DNA of 64,000 nucleotides from Fervidobacterium changbaicum. GTDB lineage: Bacteria > Thermotogota > Thermotogae > Thermotogales > Fervidobacteriaceae. The DNA lies in the NCBI RefSeq assembly GCF_004117075.1, contig NZ_CP026721.1:1054001-1118000 (forward strand), in the 5' to 3' direction. The first letter of the stretch is position 1. Every line of letters starts with the position of its first letter. The notes beneath the pieces were generated by a model. That model worked only from the letters and a program-made list of their open reading frames with translations, made no database searches and was not told the origin of the DNA. A program made the position numbers and the translations under genes. This document shows positions 57,248 through 64,000 of this stretch, piece after piece.

Positions 57248-60200
57248 CTAAATTTTCTCCAGCTCTGCTTTTAAACTTCTCAGTATTTCTTGGTAGTTTG
57301 CTTGTGCAGTTTCTACTTTGTCCATAAGCTTTTCCAATTCGCGCGTGAAGTTTTCGCTGACGAATTTGAATTTTTCTTTGTCTGAATTGAAGAACTGGTA
57401 GACCCTTTCTCCCAGTGGGGTTGGGAGCAAGAAACCATTTCTTTCTATCACATATCCTCGTTCAAGCAACCTACTCACGATTGTTGCGTACGTGGAAGGC
57501 CTGCCAAGTCCACGCTTTTTCATTTCTTCAACGAGCGAACCTTGTGTGAATGGATAGACCTTTGGAACCGCTCGAATGAATTTGTTGTTAGAAACGTCGA
57601 TGCTTCCTTCCGGAACCTTCACAAGTTTTATCGGGAAGACTTTATTGAATCCTTCTTCTACAATATCTTCGTATACTTCCATCTCTTGCGTCTTGTTGAC
57701 TACTTTGAATGTAACGTCGTAACCTTTTAGGATAACGTTCTTCATTTGAGAAGCGATGAAACGCTTGAATATGAGGTCGTAGATAGCAATGTGGTCTTTT
57801 GTGAATCCTTCAAGTTCGCCAGAATAAATCATGGATTTGATATCTTCAATATCCAAGGCTCTTGTTGGCCTGATACATTCGTGTGCGCCACCTTCGCCCC
57901 AAGTTCTTGGCTTGAAGAATGTTTCACCGAAGTTTTCTGAAATGTACTCTCGTGCGACGTTGATACCAAAGTCGGAAACGCGTGTTGAATCTGTTCTGTG
58001 GTATGTTATAAATCCGCGTTCAAAGAGGTCTTGTAGCACTTCCATCGTTCTGGAGACCGAGAGTCTGTATTTTTCCGATGCATCTTTCAAAATCACGTCT
58101 GTTGTGTAGGGAGGTAGAGGTGCTTTATCAATTGTTTTTTCTTCACCTTTTATTACTTCAGCTGTTTTTATTTCGTTATAGAACCTTTCAGCTTCTTCTT
58201 TGTTTTCGAATTCAAATTTCAACTCTAATCCGTCTTTTGAAATTGTCACGAGATATTTTTTCTGCTGACTTTCTTTTGCTCGTTCTATCACCCATCCAAG
58301 GACAGGAGTCTGAACCCTTCCAGCTGACAGGTTGCTGCGTCCAAATGTTTTTTGGAGCAGTTGGGATAGTTCAAATCCGACCCACCTGTCCGATATTCGC
58401 CTGACAACCTGCGCTTTTACGAGGTCTTCATCGACGTCCCTATGCTCCCGCAGTGCGTTCAAAATCGCACGTTTTGTAACTTCATGAAATTCCATACGCT
58501 TTATATTCATCGCATACACACTGCACAAGTTTTTCAAATCCCACGAGATCTTTTCACCTTCGGTATCAGGGTCAGTTGCGATGAGTATCTGCTCAAATTC
58601 TTTGCTTGCCTCTCTGATTGCATCAACGATGTTTTCTTTCCCTTCGATGGTTTCGTATATAGGGACGTATTTAACACGGCCGTTGGATGCATTTTCTAAT
58701 ACTCCGAAATAACCTTCCTCTTTGTTTAGGTCGAATACATGCCCGAAGGACGCGGTGATGACAACGTATTTGTCTTCGGTTATCACTTCGTATAGTTCAT
58801 GCCCTTCGAGGCTTCTGGAAATTGGCTTTCCAAAGAAGTTCGCAATGGTTCTTGCTTTGTGCGGTGATTCAACGATAACAAGCACAGGCTTCAAGAAGTC
58901 GTCTCGTCTGCCTTCTTTCTTCCTCACACGTTCTCTATCGCTGTTGATTTGTTCGATGATACTTTCCAAATCAACGCTTTGTGCATCTTTGAACACGACA
59001 TCCGAGCTGAACCACCAGCGCAGTTTTCTGATGAGGTTGTTGAAGACTTTCTTGTCGTCCACAAGTAAGTAGCTCAAACCCTTCGAGATACCACCAACGA
59101 AGAGTCTTGAAGTACGGCCTGAGGCTTGGAGATAACCGGTGACGTCAGCCACCACCAGATACCACTTGCCATCCTCTTGCCTAAGTGAAATATCGTCAGC
59201 GGATTTTATCTTTGAAGCAACCTTTTCTGAAAGGATGAAATTCTTAATCTCTTCTCTCAGTTTCTCAACACGTTCTTTTGGCGGATTTGCAATATTCCCA
59301 AGTTTACTGAGCTCTTTCATCCACCTATCTACCGTTGGTGTCCAGTTTTCCAATTCTCTATCCCTTGCTATAAGAGGTCTTAGTGTGGAAAGAGCAAGGA
59401 GGATGTGCTTTACATTTCCTTCCAAGTCCAAGCTCACTACGATTTTCGGAACGCCGTAGAATACGGCGTACCGAATTATTTCTGGAAGGTCCAAACCTCG
59501 TGCTAATGGGTTTCTGTAAGAAGAGATGCCTATCAGCACTTGTATTTCTTTATTTTTGTACTTCTCCAATATTTCTTCCGAGAAATTTTCATAGCTTTCG
59601 CTTGTGATTCCAAATCTTTGGAAAAGTGCTTTTAATTCGTCAACTTTTTCTTTTCCGTAGTCCGAAGAAACAAAAACAAGCCCACCATCACCGAATTGCT
59701 TTATCTTTTCAACGAGTACGCTTTCCAATTTGGCTTGGTCTGGACCGACATGCTCGTAGATATCCTCTACGTTTCTTAAATAAAACACTGGCCTACCTAC
59801 GTCGAATGCAAGAAGTTCTTTGAAGAGTTTTATCCTTTCTGATTTTGGATTGCTCGTAGCTGATGACACAACCATTACACCTTTCGCTTTCTTTGAAATT
59901 CTTCTCACTTGCTCTCTTAATGAGTTAATCTCTTCAGTATTTTCTTCTGTGATATTTCTTCTCATTCTAATGTATTTCATCGCCAATTCAATATCCCTTG
60001 GCTCAAAGCCAAGCAAATACAACGCTTTGTCTATGTTCTTCGCTGTCTTCAAAAATGAATCCACATCGTCGACGAAAATGAAGCTGAAATCTCTGGGGAT
60101 AAGGTCGACATTTTTGTAAAGGAACATGGACGTAGTGACAAGGACTTTGAATTGGCCATTTGCAAGTCTTTCTTTATTCTGGTCCTTTTCTTTCTTCGAC

Positions 60201-60688
60201 TCTTCTATTCCAATAACGAGCAAGTCTTTATCTGGAACTTTGCCTTTTAGTTTTTCATAGCTTTGCAAAAGCAAAAGCCTTGTAGGAAGGACGATGTACG
60301 ATTTTTTGTTGTGCTTTGCAAAGTATATTGCGGAGGCAAAACCCCAGGATGTCTTACCAATGCCGGTTGGTGCAAGAAGTGCAAATGACCTTTTCAAAAG
60401 CAATTTTTTCGCCCAGAATTTTTGCAATTCCCATGGCTCAAATCCTACGTATTTTTTGAATGTCTCTTCCCATTCGGTGTACTCTTGGTTTAGGTTGCAG
60501 AACTCTTTCAACCCTTCCAGATTACTTAAACGGCAAAGGGCTCCCTTGCCATCTATTTCTTCGCTTAAACACTTTTCGCAAGGAAGCCCTTTAATTAACC
60601 TTATTGAAGATATGTCACCACTGCAGTTCGGACAGAGGTTTTTGAATACAGCTTCTAATGTCGCATTCATTGACTGATTGTCCGCCAT
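57248..60688 (-). CDS. rgy: Reverse gyrase
   Basis: About 1146 residues. An N-terminal zinc finger (CPNC ... CEKC) and the helicase half with LAPTGIGKTSWG and FVDDVDSFLK are fused to a type IA topoisomerase half (VIVESPHKARTIANFFG toprim start, DPDTEGEKISWD, and the active tyrosine at about residue 896 in GFITYHRTDSTR). It adds positive supercoils to DNA and marks organisms growing at high temperature. ATG 60688 follows GAAGGTGTG and leaves ten bases after recF; an upstream start at 60709 would overlap recF. Confidence 0.97.
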   Translation of the reverse strand: MADNQSMNATLEAVFKNLCPNCSGDISSIRLIKGLPCEKCLSEEIDGKGALCRLSNLEGLKEFCNLNQEYTEWEETFKKYVGFEPWELQKFWAKKLLLKRSFALLAPTGIGKTSWGFASAIYFAKHNKKSYIVLPTRLLLLQSYEKLKGKVPDKDLLVIGIEESKKEKDQNKERLANGQFKVLVTTSMFLYKNVDLIPRDFSFIFVDDVDSFLKTAKNIDKALYLLGFEPRDIELAMKYIRMRRNITEENTEEINSLREQVRRISKKAKGVMVVSSATSNPKSERIKLFKELLAFDVGRPVFYLRNVEDIYEHVGPDQAKLESVLVEKIKQFGDGGLVFVSSDYGKEKVDELKALFQRFGITSESYENFSEEILEKYKNKEIQVLIGISSYRNPLARGLDLPEIIRYAVFYGVPKIVVSLDLEGNVKHILLALSTLRPLIARDRELENWTPTVDRWMKELSKLGNIANPPKERVEKLREEIKNFILSEKVASKIKSADDISLRQEDGKWYLVVADVTGYLQASGRTSRLFVGGISKGLSYLLVDDKKVFNNLIRKLRWWFSSDVVFKDAQSVDLESIIEQINSDRERVRKKEGRRDDFLKPVLVIVESPHKARTIANFFGKPISRSLEGHELYEVITEDKYVVITASFGHVFDLNKEEGYFGVLENASNGRVKYVPIYETIEGKENIVDAIREASKEFEQILIATDPDTEGEKISWDLKNLCSVYAMNIKRMEFHEVTKRAILNALREHRDVDEDLVKAQVVRRISDRWVGFELSQLLQKTFGRSNLSAGRVQTPVLGWVIERAKESQQKKYLVTISKDGLELKFEFENKEEAERFYNEIKTAEVIKGEEKTIDKAPLPPYTTDVILKDASEKYRLSVSRTMEVLQDLFERGFITYHRTDSTRVSDFGINVAREYISENFGETFFKPRTWGEGGAHECIRPTRALDIEDIKSMIYSGELEGFTKDHIAIYDLIFKRFIASQMKNVILKGYDVTFKVVNKTQEMEVYEDIVEEGFNKVFPIKLVKVPEGSIDVSNNKFIRAVPKVYPFTQGSLVEEMKKRGLGRPSTYATIVSRLLERGYVIERNGFLLPTPLGERVYQFFNSDKEKFKFVSENFTRELEKLMDKVETAQANYQEILRSLKAELEKI

Positions 60689-60698
60689 TTTCACACCT

Positions 60699-61727
60699 TC
60701 ACTCCCCAAGCGACAAACCTATGTTGTGTGCACCGAGCAGTGGTGTTATCGAAGCGATAATCACCTGACCAGAGAGGTTCGATATGAACTTCTCAAGAAG
60801 ATGAGTATCAAGCACGTTGAATGGTTCGTCAAACAAGAAGACAGGTTCGTAGTGCTTTGTCTCTTCAATCAGTTTCTTGAACGCAAGCACTATTGAGAGG
60901 TAAAGCAAACGTTTCTGACCTTCGGAAGCATAGTGTCTTGCAAGAAGCTCTTTGTAGTACAGTAAATAATCATCCTGAGAATGCGGACCTATTGTTGTTA
61001 CCTGCTCGGCTATGTCTTGGTCAATGTAATCCAAGAAATTCTTTCCTTTGAAATCACTTTTGTATTCTATCCTAAAGATTTTGTCCAAGTATTCTGAAAG
61101 TTCTTGAACCATCTGTTCTCTTTTTTCCACAATCTTGTCAGCCATAATCTGCAGATCTTTAGCTGTTTCAATCAAGTATTCTCTGTTAATCATCGAAGGA
61201 TCTTGTTTTAGATATTCATTCCTTTCATCCAAAAGTTTTTCATATGCACGAAGAGTTTCGTAATAGTCCAGGTCAAGCAAAGAGAATATCTCGTCAAAGA
61301 ATTCCCTTCTCTGAGCAGGACCGCCATCTACCATGGAGTAATCCCTGAAACTGAACGGGATAGCGATAAAGACTTCCTGAATATCCCTGAATCTTTTGAC
61401 CTTCGAACCATCGAGGTAAGCAACCTTTTCCTTCTTGTCATCTTCTTGCACGTAGACGATCTCTATCGTGTGCTTTTCATCACCGCTGACTATCCTACCT
61501 TTAATCTCGAAGTGCTTCTCTCCCATCTTCAAAATTTGGTAATCTCTCGCGCCTCTGAAAGAGCGGGGGTTGGACAAATACGCAACGGCCTCCAAAACGG
61601 AGGTCTTACCTGAACCGTTAGGACCATAGATAACGTTTATCCCGTCACTGAATTGAACAGTATGCTCCGAAAAGTTCCTGAAGTTTTTCACCGTGAGTTC
61701 TTTGATAACCATCTTTTTCTTTTCCAT
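60699..61727 (-). CDS. recF: DNA replication and repair protein RecF
   Basis: About 342 residues. Walker A GPNGSGKTSVLEA, the SMC-like signature region SEGQKRLLYLSIVLAFKK and Walker B PVFLFDEPFNVLD. It loads RecA at gapped DNA. Start ATG 61727 follows GGGGGTGAC; an earlier frame start at 61742 lies within that ribosome site. It directly precedes reverse gyrase, so the two DNA-maintenance genes are probably cotranscribed. Confidence 0.92.
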   Translation of the reverse strand: MEKKKMVIKELTVKNFRNFSEHTVQFSDGINVIYGPNGSGKTSVLEAVAYLSNPRSFRGARDYQILKMGEKHFEIKGRIVSGDEKHTIEIVYVQEDDKKEKVAYLDGSKVKRFRDIQEVFIAIPFSFRDYSMVDGGPAQRREFFDEIFSLLDLDYYETLRAYEKLLDERNEYLKQDPSMINREYLIETAKDLQIMADKIVEKREQMVQELSEYLDKIFRIEYKSDFKGKNFLDYIDQDIAEQVTTIGPHSQDDYLLYYKELLARHYASEGQKRLLYLSIVLAFKKLIEETKHYEPVFLFDEPFNVLDTHLLEKFISNLSGQVIIASITPLLGAHNIGLSLGE

Positions 61728-61742
61728 CCCTGTCACCCCCAT

Positions 61743-62055
61743 ACTCGAAAGTTTATCCGCTTATTCATTCCGAAACATATTTTAGCATTTTTATTCAAAA
61801 ATTCAAAATGCGCACGAAATCTTGAGTTCTAAGTCTCTCATAAATCCGTGCGCTCCAAACACTTAACTTTCAGACTCGAATGATTTTTGAGCAATCTGAA
61901 ATATTTCTACACCAAGATTTTGAAGGTATATTACCAAAAACTTAACCAAAGTGTTGAATCCCAATAGCTTAGGATAAAGAGGAAAGATTAGAAAGGCTGG
62001 ACTCCAAACTTTACAGTACGTTAGCAAGACTATTCACATGGCTCTTCAAACGTTT
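61743..62055. other. Intergenic region upstream of recF
   Basis: No gene seen. A separated inverted repeat GCGCACG (61810-61816) / CGTGCGC (61847-61853) is present; role unknown. The recF promoter should lie here. Confidence 0.4.
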
Positions 62056-62090
62056 AAAAATACCGGGCATCTCTGCCCGGTGCTGTTTTT
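62056..62090. terminator. Terminator after the secreted protein gene
   Basis: Stem ACCGGGCA (62062-62069) / TGCCCGGT (62074-62081), four-base loop, T-rich on both sides. Confidence 0.85.
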
Positions 62091-63142
62091 TATCTAGCAA
62101 TTCTGCCTTGTTGATAGCCCATGCTCGTTCTGAATATGTATTGTAACAAGAGTCCATTTTGTGCATATTCATATGATGCGATTTTTACTCCTTGAATATA
62201 CACTCCCGTCTGTATTCCGCCCATCTGTCCTTGACCTTCAACCATCCATCTAAGCCCTATTTCAGGTATGCTTAGTATTTCGCCTTTCAGTAACTGCGGA
62301 TTTATGTAGTTTGGTCCTATTAAGTCCGTTCCCAATACCTTAGACCGAGAGCTTGTGTAGTTTGTGATAGCAGCGCTGTCGAATGAGTAGATTCCATCGG
62401 AGACTTGTTTGTCGAAATTTATATTGACCTGAAAGTAGGTCATTATCATCCCCGTCATTCCTTCGATTATCGCGCCTTGGTAAGTGTAATTATTTCTGAG
62501 AATTTCTTGCGAAAGTCGGGAAATTGGGAATTGGACATTCGTTATTTTTATCAAATCCAATTGTCCAACTGATGAGCTTGTACCGGAAGTGTTTTCAAGA
62601 AAACCACTTGAAACCAATACTCCTTCTTTGCTGAGAGTATAGTTGTATCTGGTAAATCCGTAATAATCTCCGCTTGCGTAGGCAAAGTAAAAACCACCGT
62701 CTGGTAAGTATCCTCCTTGGACTTCGACACCCACAGGTGAAACACGTGCGATTTGTGAGAGAAATTCAGCGAGCGATTCTAATTCAGCAAACTGGATTTG
62801 TGCAATCTGTGAACTGAAATCGATGTTCCCTCGAAGGTCAAATGTGATACGCCATTGCAAACCAGCAACAAATCCGCTATTTTTATCAATACCTACCACT
62901 ATTTTTACGTTATATCCTTGCGTGCTGTATGCATCTACCCCTTTTGTACCTGTTCCTACCTGCTCTTGATATACGAAAACCGTTCCCACTTTAACCCAGT
63001 CGGGCGGTTTTGGAAATCTACCGTAGGCTTTGTAGTATTCTTGGATATAGAGTGGTAGTGGTTCAACGCTCTGAGCAAGCAAGCTTACTGCGACAAATAG
63101 GAAAATCAAAAGTACCGATATTTTTGCGACCTTCCCTACCAT
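62090..63142 (-). CDS. Secreted hypothetical protein
   Basis: About 350 residues with a clear signal peptide (VAKISVLLIFLFVAVSLLAQS, cleavage near LLAQS). The mature part is rich in Gly, Tyr, Ser and Ile and looks all-beta (GFVAGLQWRITFDLRGNIDF, YTYQGAIIEGMTGMIMTYF). No enzyme motif is visible. ATG 63142 has GGAGGTGG upstream; an earlier start at 63184 would bury the signal peptide. Possibly an envelope or toga-associated protein of Thermotogales, which is inference only. Confidence 0.75.
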   Translation of the reverse strand: MVGKVAKISVLLIFLFVAVSLLAQSVEPLPLYIQEYYKAYGRFPKPPDWVKVGTVFVYQEQVGTGTKGVDAYSTQGYNVKIVVGIDKNSGFVAGLQWRITFDLRGNIDFSSQIAQIQFAELESLAEFLSQIARVSPVGVEVQGGYLPDGGFYFAYASGDYYGFTRYNYTLSKEGVLVSSGFLENTSGTSSSVGQLDLIKITNVQFPISRLSQEILRNNYTYQGAIIEGMTGMIMTYFQVNINFDKQVSDGIYSFDSAAITNYTSSRSKVLGTDLIGPNYINPQLLKGEILSIPEIGLRWMVEGQGQMGGIQTGVYIQGVKIASYEYAQNGLLLQYIFRTSMGYQQGRIAR

Positions 63143-63229
63143 GCTCTCCACCTCCACGTACTTCAAAGTGGCTCTTCTAATCATTTAGACCAAATTTTTC
63201 TGCGAACCGTTCTTTGGGAACATGAAAAA

Positions 63230-63265
63230 GATAAAAGCCAGTGGCTTTTGACCACTGGCTCTGGA
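63230..63265. terminator. Terminator after dnaK
   Basis: Stem AGCCAGTGG (63236-63244) / CCACTGGCT (63252-63260), followed on the minus strand by TTTTATCTTTTT. Confidence 0.85.
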
Positions 63266-63283
63266 AAATGTTCAATTATTGAA

Positions 63284-64000
63284 TTATTGTTCGGTAGTAG
63301 TTCCACCCTGAGCTTGCTGTTTGTAGAGGTACTCGCCTATCTTCATGCTTTCTCTCTGCAAGTCGTCGAATAGTATCTTGACTTTTGCGATGTCATCTCT
63401 GTTGATTGCATCTTTCAAGTCTCTAATGATTTCTTCGAGTCTGTTCTTTGTATCTTCTGGTATCTTGTCACTGTTTTCTTTGAGCACTTTTTCAATGTGG
63501 TATGCAAGGTCGTCTGCTTTGTTCTTGAGTTCGACTTCTTCACGTTTTCTTCTGTCTTGTTCTTCGTACATCTGAGCTTCTCTAATCATTCTTTCGATTT
63601 CATCACTGCTGAGCTGGTGTCTACCTGTGACAACCATCGATTGTTCTTTACCAGTTCCGAGGTCTTTTGCAGAAACGTGCACTATACCATCTGCGTCGAT
63701 ATCGAATGTGACTTCGATTTGTGGTACTCCTCTCGGTGCTGGTGGAATGCCTACGAGTTGGAAGCTGCCAAGGAATATGTTGTCCCTTGCCATTGCACGT
63801 TCACCTTGGTAGACTCTGACTTCAACGCTTGTCTGTCCGTCTTCAGCTGTTGTGAATATCTTGCTCTTTTTAACTGGTATGGTCGTGTTCCTTGGAATTA
63901 TTGGCTCGAGCAATCCACCTTTGACTTCAACACCAAGTGTCAGCGGTGTAACGTCTACAAGCACAACGTCTTTGTCTTTTGCACCTTCTGTTCCAGCCAA
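63284..64000 (-). CDS. dnaK: Chaperone protein DnaK, C-terminal part (runs off the window)
   Basis: 238 residues of the C-terminal half; the 5' end lies beyond base 64000. The linker [14 protein letters not shown] joins the missing ATPase domain to the substrate-binding domain ([51 protein letters not shown]), followed by the helical lid and a short tail ending GGTTTEQ. It folds proteins with DnaJ and GrpE in the cytosol. Normal sequence throughout. Confidence 0.96.
   Translation of the reverse strand: MAGTEGAKDKDVVLVDVTPLTLGVEVKGGLLEPIIPRNTTIPVKKSKIFTTAEDGQTSVEVRVYQGERAMARDNIFLGSFQLVGIPPAPRGVPQIEVTFDIDADGIVHVSAKDLGTGKEQSMVVTGRHQLSSDEIERMIREAQMYEEQDRRKREEVELKNKADDLAYHIEKVLKENSDKIPEDTKNRLEEIIRDLKDAINRDDIAKVKILFDDLQRESMKIGEYLYKQQAQGGTTTEQ

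Overview
The window looks like chromosomal DNA of a thermophilic Thermotogales bacterium, most likely Fervidobacterium or a close relative. The clues are a reverse gyrase gene, a T. maritima-like set of csm/cas genes, CRISPR repeats whose crRNA-sense end reads GATGGAAAC, AT-rich DNA, strong GGAGG-type ribosome binding sites, and many extended -10 promoters of the form TGnTATAAT. The genus is inferred from gene content, not from a database match.

Layout. 0-6 kb is housekeeping, all on the minus strand: acpP, pepF, lepA, an MscS channel and trpS. At 6.1-6.3 kb there is a possible small RNA made of three abutting, spacerless CRISPR-like repeats. 6.5-15.3 kb is a three-gene defence-type operon: SNF2 helicase with a DUF3883-like end, DUF1156 DNA methylase and DUF499 ATPase. 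15.6-19.1 kb is a decaying junction: a 5'-truncated copy of an S9 peptidase, a broken membrane-protein gene, an M15 peptidase and other fragments. 19.2-43.4 kb is a type III-A CRISPR-Cas island: array 1 (64 repeats plus two repeats of a different 36-bp family), a CARF-HEPN-CARF protein, a sigma-factor module, two Cas2 genes, cas6, an unknown protein, csm5-csm4-csm3-csm2, cas10, cas1, a Lon-SAVED protease, then array 2 (48 repeats). 43.9-44.7 kb holds a second peptidase fragment and an IS remnant. 44.7-51.4 kb is a plus-strand fructose phosphotransferase operon (DeoR regulator, fruK, EIIA, EIIBC, HPr, EI) that looks laterally acquired and carries a transposase remnant inside it. 51.5-64 kb returns to minus-strand genes: full-length S9 peptidase, HD-GYP protein, a degenerate IS, a second M15 peptidase, reverse gyrase, recF, a secreted protein and the 3' part of dnaK.

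How the defence genes fit together. Cas10 has an intact GGDD motif, so it should make cyclic oligoadenylate when the Csm-crRNA complex meets target RNA. Three potential receivers are encoded: the CARF-HEPN-CARF protein, the SAVED-Lon protease (CalpL-like) and, through that protease, a CalpT-like protein and an ECF-type sigma factor (CalpS-like). This is a CalpL/CalpT/CalpS signalling cassette split across the two ends of the cas locus. In addition, the 65-residue C-terminal domain of the CalpT-like protein occurs again as an independent 79-residue gene. Spacers whose coding sense can be judged read in the mRNA sense on the plus strand while the arrays are transcribed on the minus strand, so their crRNAs would be antisense to phage mRNA, as a type III system requires.

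The S9 peptidase copies at 15.6 and 51.5 kb are direct repeats with a constant 35,945-bp offset. They bracket the whole CRISPR plus PTS segment, which suggests this block arrived or was rearranged by recombination at the peptidase gene.
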